From Glaciimonas sp. CA11.2 (GTDB lineage: Bacteria > Pseudomonadota > Gammaproteobacteria > Burkholderiales > Burkholderiaceae_D): a stretch of DNA of 64,000 nt. A program made the translations under genes and the position numbers. The stretch's first letter is position 1. The number at the start of each line of letters is the position of its first letter. The stretch covers positions 1 to 64,000 of the forward strand of contig NZ_JAVIWL010000002.1 of NCBI RefSeq assembly GCF_034314045.1, written 5' to 3'. Below are positions 1 through 8,604 of this stretch, piece by piece. The notes below the pieces were generated by a model. That model did no database searches, was not told where the DNA came from, and was given only the letters and a program-made list of their open reading frames with translations.

Positions 1-244
1 TGGCCGATCGTGACCACCGATTCTGGTCTATCGTGACCGACCATTCTGGCGCATCGTGACCGCTCATTCCGGTCTATCGTGACCGATTTCAAGCCCGACC
101 AGAATCGGCGGTCACGATAGCAGAATCATCGGTCACGATACCGGAATGGTGTCGTACAGCACCGTGATGATGTTACGCATAGAGCAACCGAACGGGTACG
201 CTTCCAGTTTGTCTGGAGACAACGTGCCCGTACAAAGGATCACT

Positions 245-1747
245 ATGCGTAAGATAAAAGACGTATTACGTTTAAAACTGGATGCCAAACTATCGCACCA
301 GCAGATTGCCGCAGCACTGGGGATTTCAAAAGGAGTCGTCACCAAGTATGTCGGCCTGGCCGCCGTTGCCGGTTTGGACTGGTCGGCGGTGCAAGATGTA
401 GACGACACCGAGTTGGCGCACCGGCTTTTGGTCACGCCAGAACGGACCCGAGACCATGTCCAGCCAGATTACGCCAGGCTGCATCACGAACTGCGGCGCA
501 AGGGGATGACGCTGATGTTGCTATGGGAAGAGTATCGTGCCGATTATGCCCAGCACCAGACCTATGCCTACTCACAGTTCTGCGTGAATTACCGGCAGTT
601 TGCCAAACAGCTCAAACGCTCTATGCGCCAGATTCACCGGGCTGGCGAGAAACTGTTCATTGATTATGCTGGTCCGACTATCGGTCTCACTGATGGTAGC
701 CGTGCCCACATCTTCGTCGCTGCTCTGGGCGCATCGAGCTACACCTATGCCTGTGCTACGCCGCGTGAGACGATGGCCGACTGGCTCACTTCGACAGCGC
801 GTGCGCTGCGCTTCTTCGGCGGGGTACCGCAGTTGATTGTTCCCGATAATCCGAAGGCTATGATCGCCGACGCCAATCGCTACGAACCACGCAGTAACGA
901 CACCGTACGCGATTTTGCGCGCCACTACGGCACCTCCATCTTGCCAGCCCGTCCGCGTCATCCTCAGGATAAAGCGAAGGCCGAATCAGCAGTGCAGATC
1001 GTCGAGCGCTGGATCATGGCGCGTCTGCGACATCAGCAATTTAGCAGCGTCCACGAGGTCGATGTCGCCATCGCACCGCTGCTGAGCGTACTTAACGATA
1101 AGCCGTTTCAGAAGCTACCCGGTAGTCGCGCCAGTGCGTTTGCCCAACTCGATGTCCCGGCGCTACGGCCTTTGCCATTGCAATGTTATGAGATGGCGCA
1201 TTTCAAGACTGTCAGGGTGCATAACGATTACCACGTTGAGATCGGCCGCCATCACTACAGTGTGCCGCAAGCCCTGGTCGGTCAGGTGCTGGAAGCCCGG
1301 ATGACAGCGACGACAGTGGAAATCCTGCATCGCGGTCAACGTGTCGCCAGTCATCCGCGCAACAGTGGCGAAGGCGGGTTCACCACCGACACCCTGCATA
1401 TGCCGGTGGCGCATCGTGCGCAATTGGAATGGACGCCACAGCGACTGATTCACTGGGGACAGACCATCGGTACGGCGACAGCGGAGGCGGTGACGCGTCT
1501 GATGGCCGAGAACAGACATCCCGAGCACGGCTACCGTGCCTGTCTTGGTCTGCTGTCATTGGCCAAGCGCTACGGCAAGCCACGTCTTGAAGCAGGATGC
1601 ATGCTGGCCTTACAGCTCGGTGCCTGCCAATACCGCCACGTCCGTGACATTCTCAAAAATAACCGTGATCGCACACCGTGTGCCCCAGTTGGCGATTGGG
1701 TCAGTCCTGACCATGCCCATGTGCGTGGCCCTGATTACTATCAATGA
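245..1747 (+). CDS. istA: IS21-family transposase IstA
   Basis: DDE transposase of the IS21 family, which cuts and joins the element ends together with the IstB ATPase. An N-terminal helix-turn-helix (about residues 10-45, LSHQQIAAALGISKGVVTKY) precedes an rve/DDE core in which FIDYAGP, VPDNPKA and DKAKAESA supply the D, D and E. The reading frame is open from 146. I place the start at ATG 245 because AAAGGAT lies just upstream and the protein then begins MRKIKDVLRLKL, as in the family. The stop overlaps the istB start (ATGA at 1744-1747), which implies translational coupling. About 500 residues is normal full length and no disruption is seen. Confidence 0.9.
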   Translation: MRKIKDVLRLKLDAKLSHQQIAAALGISKGVVTKYVGLAAVAGLDWSAVQDVDDTELAHRLLVTPERTRDHVQPDYARLHHELRRKGMTLMLLWEEYRADYAQHQTYAYSQFCVNYRQFAKQLKRSMRQIHRAGEKLFIDYAGPTIGLTDGSRAHIFVAALGASSYTYACATPRETMADWLTSTARALRFFGGVPQLIVPDNPKAMIADANRYEPRSNDTVRDFARHYGTSILPARPRHPQDKAKAESAVQIVERWIMARLRHQQFSSVHEVDVAIAPLLSVLNDKPFQKLPGSRASAFAQLDVPALRPLPLQCYEMAHFKTVRVHNDYHVEIGRHHYSVPQALVGQVLEARMTATTVEILHRGQRVASHPRNSGEGGFTTDTLHMPVAHRAQLEWTPQRLIHWGQTIGTATAEAVTRLMAENRHPEHGYRACLGLLSLAKRYGKPRLEAGCMLALQLGACQYRHVRDILKNNRDRTPCAPVGDWVSPDHAHVRGPDYYQ

Positions 1748-2529
1748 GGATGTCAACGATGATGATGCATACCACTCTGGCCCAATTGCGGACCTTAAAA
1801 CTCGATGGCTTAGCGACCGGACTGGAGGAACAATTGACGCAGGCCAGTATGGCGGCGATGAGTTTCGAGGAACGTCTGGCACTCTTGGTTGATCGCGAAG
1901 TCCATTGCCGCAATGACCGCAAGCTCCTGCGCCTGCTTAAGAACGCCCACCTGAAATACGCACAAGCGGCGATTGAAGACATTGATGCCCGCTCGGGGCG
2001 TGGCATCGACCGCCGTGAAGTGATGAGTCTGGCGCTGGGAGATTGGGTCAGTGCTGGCCACAGCATTCTCATTACCGGACCGACCGGTGCTGGCAAATCG
2101 TGGCTGGCCTGCGCACTGGCACAGTACGCCTGTCGGCGCGGATACTCTGCTGTTTATCAACGCGTACCCCGTCTACAGGAAGAACTACGCATCCGGCACG
2201 GCAGCGGCAGCTTTGGGAAATGGCTGCTCCAACTCGCCAAGATCGATGTCTTGGTACTTGATGACTGGGGCATGGGCGCGATCGACAGCACGACCCGTTC
2301 CGACTTGCTGGAGATGATTGACGACCGGGCGGCAAACAGAGCGACGATTATTACCAGTCAACTTCCTGTTGACCATTGGCATGCCTGGATTGGCGACGCC
2401 ACTATTGCCGACGCCATCCTGGACCGCATTCTGCAGCGCAATCATCGGCTGACACTGACCGGCGATTCACTGCGTGGCGCAGAACGACCTAAAACCAGCA
2501 AAAAGGAGAAAACTATCGACCCATCGTGA
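1744..2529 (+). CDS. istB: IS21-family helper ATPase IstB
   Basis: AAA+ ATPase that partners IstA in strand transfer and target selection. Walker A is GPTGAGKS (about residues 116-123) and Walker B is VLVLDDWG. The C-terminal part (RILQRNHRLTLTGDSLRG) is typical of IstB. The start overlaps the istA stop by four bases. Internal ATGs at 1750, 1759 and 1762 are alternatives, and GAGGAT before 1759 could serve as a ribosome-binding site. Length is normal at about 261 residues. A second, unrelated and truncated istB lies at 8605-9348. Confidence 0.9.
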   Translation: MRMSTMMMHTTLAQLRTLKLDGLATGLEEQLTQASMAAMSFEERLALLVDREVHCRNDRKLLRLLKNAHLKYAQAAIEDIDARSGRGIDRREVMSLALGDWVSAGHSILITGPTGAGKSWLACALAQYACRRGYSAVYQRVPRLQEELRIRHGSGSFGKWLLQLAKIDVLVLDDWGMGAIDSTTRSDLLEMIDDRAANRATIITSQLPVDHWHAWIGDATIADAILDRILQRNHRLTLTGDSLRGAERPKTSKKEKTIDPS

Positions 2530-2621
2530 CCGCAGACATTACAATTTAACCGCGTAACAACATCGCAGGCGCAGCGGTCACGATCGGCCAGAATGAGCGG
2601 TCACGTTGACCAGAATACGCA

Positions 2622-3021
2622 CCTATCGTTCGGTGACGCGAAAATACTTTGATTCCAAAGCTGTTTTCGCCTGTTACTCATTTACGTAGGAATCCTTACG
2701 GTCCCCCAATATGGTCGAACGGATCTGGTCGAAAGTGGTGGTGGCGATACGCGGCCTACGGACCTCGGTAAAAAGGAAGAAATCTGCGTATATCTTACAT
2801 GCATTTCTAACGTTATAAAACGAGCTTTCGTTATATTTAAATTGCGCAATAATGGATAACTGCTATTTTTTTGCTATAACAATGCAAGAACGTGATTGGA
2901 AATCGGTTTCGGCCGATTGACAGCCCGAAAGGCTACTGAAAATGCCGGCTGCGACCCAGACAGCAAGTGATTGATTTATAAGGGGATTACTGGAGCGACC
3001 CCGCTGAAACCCGCATGGATA
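2622..3021. other. Gene-free stretch between IS21 and proV fragment
   Basis: I see no supported gene here. The middle (about 2810-2890) is AT-rich. The sequence probably represents plasmid backbone flanking the IS21 insertion. The 3' part abuts the point where the proV fragment loses homology (about 3070). Confidence 0.4.
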
Positions 3022-3357
3022 CTAGGGGTGCCTATCGTCGTATATTGCAAGGGAATCAAAAGGACCCCTCATCGCAGCGACGTCTTGACCATCCACCCAG
3101 ACGCTGCCCGCGCTCGGATCAACTAGGCGATTGATCAGACGGACCAGGGTTGATTTACCCGAACCGGAGAGCCCCATCAGCACAAAAATTTCGCCCTCTT
3201 TCACCTCGAATGAAACATCCTGGACACCGACGATTTGCCCTGTTTCAGCAAAAATCTTGTCCTTTGAGTATCCTTTTTTAAGCATACTCAAAGCCGCCCC
3301 TGGATTATTCCCAAAGACCTTGTATAGGTGGTCAACCACCACTTTTCCTGATTTCAT
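3022..3357 (-). pseudogene. proV: Truncated glycine betaine/proline ABC transporter ATPase (ProV N-terminus)
   Basis: The reading frame matches the N-terminal quarter of ProV, the ATPase of the osmoprotectant ABC importer. It contains the family pattern VVVDHLYKVFG...GVQDVSFEV, the Walker A MGLSGSGKSTLVRLINRL and the following VDPSAGSVWVDGQDV. Homology stops at about position 3070 and an unrelated tail of about 15 codons runs to a stop, so the signature motif, Walker B and CBS domains are missing. The ATG at 3357 has a good upstream AGGAG; the open frame extends to 3387 but that extension is not family-like. The protein cannot act as an ATPase. A ProX-like gene lies 1.1 kb to the right on the same strand and no permease (ProW) gene is present. 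Confidence 0.85.
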
Positions 3358-3427
3358 CAACTGTCTCCTGATTGATCTAAGTCCCAAATATACCGATGCT
3401 TATAAAACAATTTCTGTAAAACAAGAA

Positions 3428-3967
3428 ATGCGACTTCAAGACAGCGATTTTCAAGTTGAATCGGGCACTTTATTGCCAGATTTACGGCATCCAAGTGGGA
3501 TGCCTCGCACGCTGGACGTATTCACCGATTTCCGCGACCCGATGTTGATCAGCATCGGCATGGTTGCCGATTTTGGCGAGGAATTTTATGCGGAAGTGCC
3601 CTTTACCGCCGCCGCGTGCAGTGCCTTTGTGCGGGAAGCGGTCATTCCGCTGTTGAACCAGTATCCACATGCCTACTGTCCGGTTACAGAACTTGGTATG
3701 CGCATCACGGCATGGATGAAAATCGTCAAGCGCAACAGTGAAGGCGTTGAAATTTGCATCGACTATCAAACCGATTGGGATTTGTTCGCCGACGCGTTAG
3801 ACAATCGCGTGCCGCCATGGTGCAAGCCGCGCCATGGCGGACGCAATATTAACGAGTTGCTGCGTTACGCGTATCACAAGAAAAATGGTTTGCCAGAACA
3901 CCACGCGCTCTACGACGCGCAGGCCGCACGCTACGCATTTCGTGAGCGCCCGCCTGTCACGATATAA
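3428..3967 (+). CDS. 3'-5' exonuclease-like protein (DEDD/RNase H fold), first motif damaged
   Basis: The C-terminal two thirds match small DEDD-type 3'-5' exonucleases: FTDFRDPMLISIGMVADFG near residue 40, a central region, and a final ExoIII-type motif HHALYDAQAARYAF that supplies His and Asp. The first catalytic motif, normally LDTEFTDF, reads LDVFTDF here, so the catalytic Glu of D-x-E is gone. The first 35 residues do not look like the family. The gene may therefore be a 5'-recombined or inactive copy. The start is uncertain; ATG 3428 is the first Met after the divergent proV promoter area. The motif lost here appears intact nine bases downstream in another truncated gene (3976-4035). 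Confidence 0.55.
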   Translation: MRLQDSDFQVESGTLLPDLRHPSGMPRTLDVFTDFRDPMLISIGMVADFGEEFYAEVPFTAAACSAFVREAVIPLLNQYPHAYCPVTELGMRITAWMKIVKRNSEGVEICIDYQTDWDLFADALDNRVPPWCKPRHGGRNINELLRYAYHKKNGLPEHHALYDAQAARYAFRERPPVTI

Positions 3968-3975
3968 GAGAAGTC

Positions 3976-4035
3976 ATGCTGATCTCTTTAGACACCGAAT
4001 TCACGGGACTCAGCCCAATTTTGAACCAGGAATAG
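3976..4035 (+). pseudogene. N-terminal scrap of a second DEDD 3'-5' exonuclease
   Basis: The 19-residue frame MLISLDTEFTGLSPILNQE begins with a perfect exonuclease first motif (LDTEFTG, D and E catalytic), preceded by AAGAGAAG as a plausible ribosome-binding site. It then runs into a stop where a 44-bp repeat begins. The gene is cut off after about 13 meaningful codons. It starts nine bases after the stop of the neighbouring exonuclease gene, so two paralogues may once have been in tandem. Confidence 0.5.
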
Positions 4036-4188
4036 CTGCGTCTATCGCCCATCTCAAACCAGAGATGTAAGAAGGCTAAAAACCAGCCCCTATTTGTCGC
4101 GACCTGCGTTTGAAAACGGTCCGACCTGCATTCAGCGGTTTTTTCGACCAGAATTAGCTGCGGCCAGCGTCCACCTCAAACCAGAGAT
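4023..4188. repeat. Pair of 44-bp imperfect direct repeats (4023-4066 and 4145-4188)
   Basis: Two copies share the pattern ACCAG-AA-TAGCTGCG, then CTCAAACCAGAGAT, with about 35 of 44 positions identical. The first copy begins at the truncation point of the exonuclease scrap. I cannot tell whether this is a genomic repeat tract or the end of a larger repeat element. The rest of the stretch to 4470 holds no supported gene. Confidence 0.5.
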
Positions 4189-4470
4189 AACTGCGAATGA
4201 ACCTGCAATCAGCCGCGCCGACCTGTATTCCATCGCAGCGAACCAGCAAAAATTGCGACTGCGGCGCGGCCATAAACTCGTTGGTAGAACCAGTTCCTGG
4301 ACGAGTTTCTTGGATTGAGTTCTTGGACGTTGCGTGCCGGGCATGGCAATCAGCGTGCACTGGCGGCTACCACGTCCAAGAAACCTCCGGTTTTTGCACT
4401 TTATCAAGCATGGCGCAGAATGTGTTCAGCAATCAGCTTGATCCGAAGCGATGGCTCATCGTAGTCGAGA

Positions 4471-5370
4471 TCAGTTGCCGTAAAGCGGGAGCTTCCTTGC
4501 ACCTGTGGTCCATTCAGCAATTTTCTCCGGGTGGGCTTTAAGATAGCGGCTAATCGCGCCATCGTAATCCGAACTCGCGTTGGCCTCAGCCATAATCGTC
4601 TGCAGGTCGGACAGCGGCAGCTTGTAGTGTTCAAGGAAATCCGCTGCGCGCGGGAAATCTTTGCGGAAACCTTTGCGAGAAAGCGCGTGTACGCCTTCGG
4701 CCCCACCCAACGAGGCCTTTGGATCCTCCAGATACCGTAGCTTCCATTTTCCGAACATCCAGTGAGGGGTCCAGCCCGTGACGACGATCCAGTCATTTTT
4801 TCGCATAGCGTGATCAAGTGCGATGGTCATCGCGGCCGCACTGCTGGGGACTAGCTTATAGTCCGCCAAATTGTAGTTTTTGATCGTTTCCTCGGACTTG
4901 CGCATCAGGCCAGTGCCGGCGTCGATACCCTGAATTTTTTCATTAAGCTTGCGCCGTACTTCGGGCTTCGCCAGGTCGGCGATGGTTCTGACTTCGTTCA
5001 AAGGAACATAGTCGGGTACGACCCAGCCGAGACGGCCCTCGTAGATGACGCCGAGATCATCGACACGGTTTTTGAACTTATCCCAATAGGCTGCTTGGGT
5101 ATTCGGCAACCAGGCCATCAGCATCGCGTCAAGCTTACCTGTAGCAACGCCTTGGTACTGCAGTCCGAGCGCGACAGCCGACATGTCAACTTTGTAGCCG
5201 AGTTGCTGTTCGAGAACTTCCTTGGCCATTTTTGTGACAACCTCAGAGTCGGGCTCGGCAAACCAGCTCAGTCGCAAGGCCGTGCCCTCCGCCGCTTGGA
5301 CGCCGAATGACATGAGCAGCACGCTAGCCAGCGTCAATCCCTTTAGGGAACCTATAAGTTTGAGTATCAT
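4471..5370 (-). CDS. Glycine betaine/carnitine-type ABC transporter substrate-binding protein (ProX/OpuAC family)
   Basis: Periplasmic binding protein for quaternary ammonium osmolytes. The first 26 residues form a clear signal peptide (basic start, hydrophobic LTLASVLLMSFGVQA, cleavage near AQA/AEG). The mature part has OpuAC features: LRLSWFAEPDSEVVTKMAKEV, LDAMLMAWLPNT, IQGIDAGTGLM, and WIVVTGWTPHWMFGKWKLRYLEDP with the aromatic residues typical of a betaine pocket. Length (299) is normal. AAAGGATG precedes the ATG. It lies 49 bases downstream of a beta-hydroxyacid dehydrogenase on the same strand and is probably co-transcribed. No intact permease or ATPase is nearby, so it may work with chromosomal partners. 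Confidence 0.85.
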   Translation of the reverse strand: MILKLIGSLKGLTLASVLLMSFGVQAAEGTALRLSWFAEPDSEVVTKMAKEVLEQQLGYKVDMSAVALGLQYQGVATGKLDAMLMAWLPNTQAAYWDKFKNRVDDLGVIYEGRLGWVVPDYVPLNEVRTIADLAKPEVRRKLNEKIQGIDAGTGLMRKSEETIKNYNLADYKLVPSSAAAMTIALDHAMRKNDWIVVTGWTPHWMFGKWKLRYLEDPKASLGGAEGVHALSRKGFRKDFPRAADFLEHYKLPLSDLQTIMAEANASSDYDGAISRYLKAHPEKIAEWTTGARKLPLYGN

Positions 5371-5419
5371 TTCATCATCCTTTAGTTAGAAATTCGAATT
5401 TCTTGGGTGCTAGCCGGTG

Positions 5420-6358
5420 TTAGGCTAGTAACTGAGACCGTGTCGGCGTCACTTCCCATGGCGGGATCCAGTCGCCTGCAACGCGCAAAGCCACCCCAGC
5501 GTCCTCCTCGATGAGTCGGCAGACGCTCATTTCGCCAGCACGCTCACCGTAACGCTGCTTCGCTTCTTCGAAGCGCGCGTGTGTCGCACGGGTCAGCTCG
5601 CAACGTGTGCCGGTTTCATGCAACAATTCTTCGATCAGACCGAGATCTTTGAGACACAGCGCGAGCGGGAAGGACGGATCGTAGTGGCCAGCAAAGATCG
5701 ATGGTACGTCATGTTGCATCACGAAACTATCGGCGGCACCGCCCTTCATCGCTTCCCACCAAACTTCGGGTTCCAGGCCAGCGACCTTGGCCGCAACCAT
5801 GGCTTCTCCGATCGCAGCGGCGTGGATCTTCCAGAGTTGATTGTTGACCAGTTTAGCGACGTAGCCGTTGCCGTAGCGGCCGACCTTACGCACCACACCC
5901 ATCGCCTCAAGCACGGGACGCGTTTTTTCAATGTGTGAATCATCTCCACCTACAAACAAGATCATGTCACCACGGATTGCTGAATCAACAGAACCAGTAA
6001 CTGGCGAATCAATCGGAAATCCACCAAGCGCGATGAACTCGTCGGCAAGTTTCCGCATCAGAGAGGGACTGCTGGTGGTCAGATCGATCCAGTGCTTGCC
6101 TTTAACATCGGTTTCGAAAAAACCACCCACTCCGCGAACCACTTGCTCAATCTGCACCGGTCCGAAGACCATACTCACCACGACATCGACGCGCTCGATC
6201 AATTCGCGCGGGCTGTCTGCCCAAGCCGCTCCGTTAGCCAACAAGGTTTCAGCAGCTTCCCGGCGCAGGTCATACACGACCATCTCGAAACCTCGCTCCT
6301 GTATATTTCTGGCGGCTGGGAGTCCCATGGTTCCTAAACCTATAAATCCTACCTTCAT
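5420..6358 (-). CDS. NAD(P)-dependent beta-hydroxyacid dehydrogenase (3-hydroxyisobutyrate dehydrogenase family)
   Basis: Cytoplasmic dehydrogenase of the 6-phosphogluconate/3-hydroxyisobutyrate family. The N-terminus carries the Rossmann motif GFIGLGTMG (residues 4-12). The substrate loop DSPVTGSVDSAIRGDMILFVGG and the catalytic-lysine segment GNGYVAKLVNNQLWK (near residue 175) are both present. Length (312) is full. The ATG follows a GAGGAGTGAG ribosome-binding site. It leads a two-gene operon with the ProX-like protein and is divergent from a LysR regulator (107-bp gap). That layout suggests oxidation of a hydroxylated compound related to an imported betaine or carnitine. The exact substrate cannot be read from sequence. 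Confidence 0.85.
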   Translation of the reverse strand: MKVGFIGLGTMGLPAARNIQERGFEMVVYDLRREAAETLLANGAAWADSPRELIERVDVVVSMVFGPVQIEQVVRGVGGFFETDVKGKHWIDLTTSSPSLMRKLADEFIALGGFPIDSPVTGSVDSAIRGDMILFVGGDDSHIEKTRPVLEAMGVVRKVGRYGNGYVAKLVNNQLWKIHAAAIGEAMVAAKVAGLEPEVWWEAMKGGAADSFVMQHDVPSIFAGHYDPSFPLALCLKDLGLIEELLHETGTRCELTRATHARFEEAKQRYGERAGEMSVCRLIEEDAGVALRVAGDWIPPWEVTPTRSQLLA

Positions 6359-6480
6359 AACATCTCACTCCTCTGGTTGACAGGCCAACATATGCCTAGG
6401 AATCAATATAGAATGCCGCTTTGTGACAAGCAAACGAATTGTTGTTATGCTGACGATCACGAAACGTGATGATGGGTGCC

Positions 6481-7386
6481 ATGTTGAAATACCTTGATCT
6501 GACCTTACTCCAAGCTTTTGCAGCTGTCGTTGACAGCGGTAGCTTTACGCGCGCGGCCCGCTACCTGTGCCGTACTCAGTCCGCCGTGAGCATGCAGTTG
6601 CGCAAGCTGGAGGAGTTGATTGGCAAGCAAGTGCTCCAACGAGATAACCGTCACATAAGATTGACTGAAGAAGGCGAGGTGCTACTTGGCTATGCGCGCC
6701 GCATGATCCGCCTGAACGATGAGGCCCTTGCTGCGCTCGGTCAACCGTTCGCCGAAGGCCACGTCAGGCTCGGCATGCCAGACGATTACGCGCAATTTTT
6801 TTTACCTGCCGTCCTGACGAGCTTTGCCCATGCTTATCCACGTGTGCAACTGGAAGTAATCGGAGCGCTAAGTGGCGAGTTACTCGACAAAATTGAGGCT
6901 GGCGACCTCGACGTGGCCCTCATCACGCGACAGTCGAACCGCAGCTGCGGCCAAATATTGCGCAGAGAGCAACTGGTATGGGCCGGCTCACGTCAACATC
7001 TGGTGCACGATGAGGCGCCGGTTCCACTGGCTCTGTTTCCAGAGGGATGCGTATTCCGCGAACATGCGCTGGCTGCACTCGACGCCCACGGACGCCCTTG
7101 GCGTGTCGCCTACTCCAGCCAGAGCTTTGCTGGAGGAAAGATCGCCGTATCTGGAGGATTGGCTGTGACCGTGATGGCGCAGAGCATGGTACCGGTTGAG
7201 TGGCGGACTTTCGGGCTCGAGGAAAATTTTCCCCCGCTGCCCGAGGTCGAAATCGTTTTGCACCGAGCACCAGGCACGCTACCCACTGCGACGGCACTGT
7301 TGGAGGAACAGTTGATCAAAAGCGTTCGGACAGAATTCTGTGGAGCAGCCCCTGAAACATCGGACGCAGTCTGCCACTTGCCGTAG
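6481..7386 (+). CDS. LysR-family transcriptional regulator
   Basis: LysR-type regulator with an N-terminal winged helix-turn-helix (LTLLQAFAAVVDSGSFTRAA, then the recognition-helix segment SAVSMQLRKLEELIG) and a C-terminal LysR substrate-binding domain. The frame is open from a GTG at 6466. ATG 6481 gives the usual start MLKYLDLTLLQAF, but no strong ribosome-binding site decides it. It is transcribed divergently from the dehydrogenase-ProX operon, and LysR proteins commonly control the divergent neighbour, so it most likely regulates that operon. It ends three bases before a truncated MITE-like repeat. Confidence 0.85.
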   Translation: MLKYLDLTLLQAFAAVVDSGSFTRAARYLCRTQSAVSMQLRKLEELIGKQVLQRDNRHIRLTEEGEVLLGYARRMIRLNDEALAALGQPFAEGHVRLGMPDDYAQFFLPAVLTSFAHAYPRVQLEVIGALSGELLDKIEAGDLDVALITRQSNRSCGQILRREQLVWAGSRQHLVHDEAPVPLALFPEGCVFREHALAALDAHGRPWRVAYSSQSFAGGKIAVSGGLAVTVMAQSMVPVEWRTFGLEENFPPLPEVEIVLHRAPGTLPTATALLEEQLIKSVRTEFCGAAPETSDAVCHLP

Positions 7387-7388
7387 AC

Positions 7389-7484
7389 GAGAGCAGTTAA
7401 AACCGGAGGCAGCCATTCGAGCAGATTTGGCGATATATTTATTGTCTCGCGAACAATCAGGGAGGCAATGATGCGGATGTGTGG
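7389..7484 (+). repeat. Truncated copy of MITE-like element (relative of 20499-20648)
   Basis: The segment begins GAGAGCAGTTAAAACCGGAG and continues with blocks such as GCGATATATTT, TTGTCTC and ATGATGCGG. These align in order with the reverse complement of the 150-bp element at 20499-20648. It is cut off where an IS3-family end begins (near 7486). The second inverted repeat is missing. Confidence 0.6.
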
Positions 7485-7485
7485 T

Positions 7486-7855
7486 GGTCAAGTAATTTCG
7501 GACACAACAATAGGTTTTTTTTATGCCATTTTTCGCTCGTAGGCGACGGGCGACAGATTTCCCAATACTGAATTGAATCGCTCGGTGTTATAGAAGCCGA
7601 CAATGTAAGCAGTAATGTCTTTGCTGGCCTCCGCGTGGTTGGCATATTGGCGTTGCCAGACGCGTTCCATCTTGAGATTGAGGAAGAAGCGTTCAGCAAC
7701 GGCATTGTCCCAGCAGTTTGCACGGCGGCTCATACTGCAAACAAAGCCATGTTCATCGAGAAGGCTCTGGTAAAGCTGGCTGGCATATTGACTACGGTTC
7801 TGTCGCGTTAGCAAGGACAGATCGGATTTTTGGCTGGCTCTTGCCCCGGCCTTCA
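7486..7855 (-). pseudogene. IS3-family transposase, C-terminal fragment
   Basis: The C-terminal third of an IS3-type OrfB is visible: SQYASQLYQSLLDEHG, then SMSRRANCWDNAVAERFFLN with the catalytic Glu, and FYNTERFNSVLGNLSPVAYE. The first two acidic residues of the DDE triad and all of OrfA are missing. The gene is broken at about 7850 by the adjoining IS6-family element. The sequence near 7486-7505 (TGGTCAAGTAATTTCGGACA) looks like the outer IS3 inverted repeat, so this fragment sits at its own native end. Confidence 0.85.
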
Positions 7856-8545
7856 AACTGGACGGATTTGTCCTGCCAAAGCATAAAACTGGTCGGCAAA
7901 AGACATCGCATCGGAGTCTTCCATCATGAGCTGTCCTTTGCGGATCATGTGCATGAGTTCGATGCCGGCCAGGACGTTTCGGGTGGACCGAAATGATTTA
8001 AAGTTGAGCATCGGCTTGGTCACACGCTTGACGGCACGATGGTCTTGTTCGACGACATTGTTGAGGTATTTGACCTGCCGAACTACCATTGGCGTGTCCA
8101 TGCCGGCATTGATCTTATCGATCGCCGCTTTGTTGGCACCGCTTTTATCCATCGTGACTTTTTCCGGGATACCGTTGGTCTGCATGGCCTTGTCGAAAAA
8201 ACGTGTGGCTGCCGCCTTGTCCCGTCTGGCCGTCAAAAGAAAATCGACCGTCTTGCCCTCCTTGTCCACGGCCCGATAGAGATACTTCCAGACCCCTTTT
8301 ACGCTAATAGACGTTTCGTCCATTCGCCAGCTGCCGCCAACCGGACGCTTGTATTTGCGGAATACTTTTTCCAGCAGCGGCAAGAATCTGATAGCCCAAC
8401 GATTGATCGAAGAATGGTCGACAACCACACCACGCTCCTCCATCATTTCCTCAAGATGCCGGTAACTCAAGGGGTAGGCCGCGTACCAGCGGATACACAC
8501 CAGAATCACGTCGATCGGAAATCGCATCCCTTTGGTATCCAGCAT
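7853..8545 (-). CDS. IS6-family transposase
   Basis: Single-ORF DDE transposase of the IS6/IS26 family. The three catalytic acids are in WRMDETSISVKG (D), VTMDKSGANKAAI (D) and NNVVEQDHRAVKR (E). The N-terminal PIDVILVCIRWYAAYPLSYRHLEEMMEERGV is characteristic. Length (230) is full, so the gene may be functional. It lies between a truncated IS3 transposase and a 5'-truncated istB, as if it inserted into or fused these remnants; IS6 elements typically join replicons through cointegrates. I could not confirm its terminal inverted repeats by eye. Two decayed relatives lie at 15003-15288 and 49743-49855. Confidence 0.85.
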   Translation of the reverse strand: MLDTKGMRFPIDVILVCIRWYAAYPLSYRHLEEMMEERGVVVDHSSINRWAIRFLPLLEKVFRKYKRPVGGSWRMDETSISVKGVWKYLYRAVDKEGKTVDFLLTARRDKAAATRFFDKAMQTNGIPEKVTMDKSGANKAAIDKINAGMDTPMVVRQVKYLNNVVEQDHRAVKRVTKPMLNFKSFRSTRNVLAGIELMHMIRKGQLMMEDSDAMSFADQFYALAGQIRPV

Positions 8546-8604
8546 CTCGGTTCGCCTTTTTTCAAAGGAAGAAGTCTACTCGAATGCTTTGATGACTGCG
8601 CTTA

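Larger units (their letters stand above)
1..2621 (+). mobile_element. IS21-family insertion sequence, left tip cut by window
   Basis: The element carries istA and istB in the usual IS21 order. Both ends hold several copies of a short repeat of the form ATTCTGG-N3-ATCGTGACCG: at least four at 1-90, and inverted copies at 2575-2621. Read inward, the right end starts TGCGTATTCTGG at 2621. Position 1 corresponds to the second repeat of that end, so roughly 30 bases of the left terminus probably lie outside the window. Multiple terminal repeats are typical of IS21 and bind the IstA transposase. Both genes are open, so the copy may be active. Confidence 0.85.

Noticed and set aside
3131..3427. N-terminal extension of the exonuclease ORF
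   Set aside because: This part is antisense to the proV fragment and not family-like, so the gene should start later.
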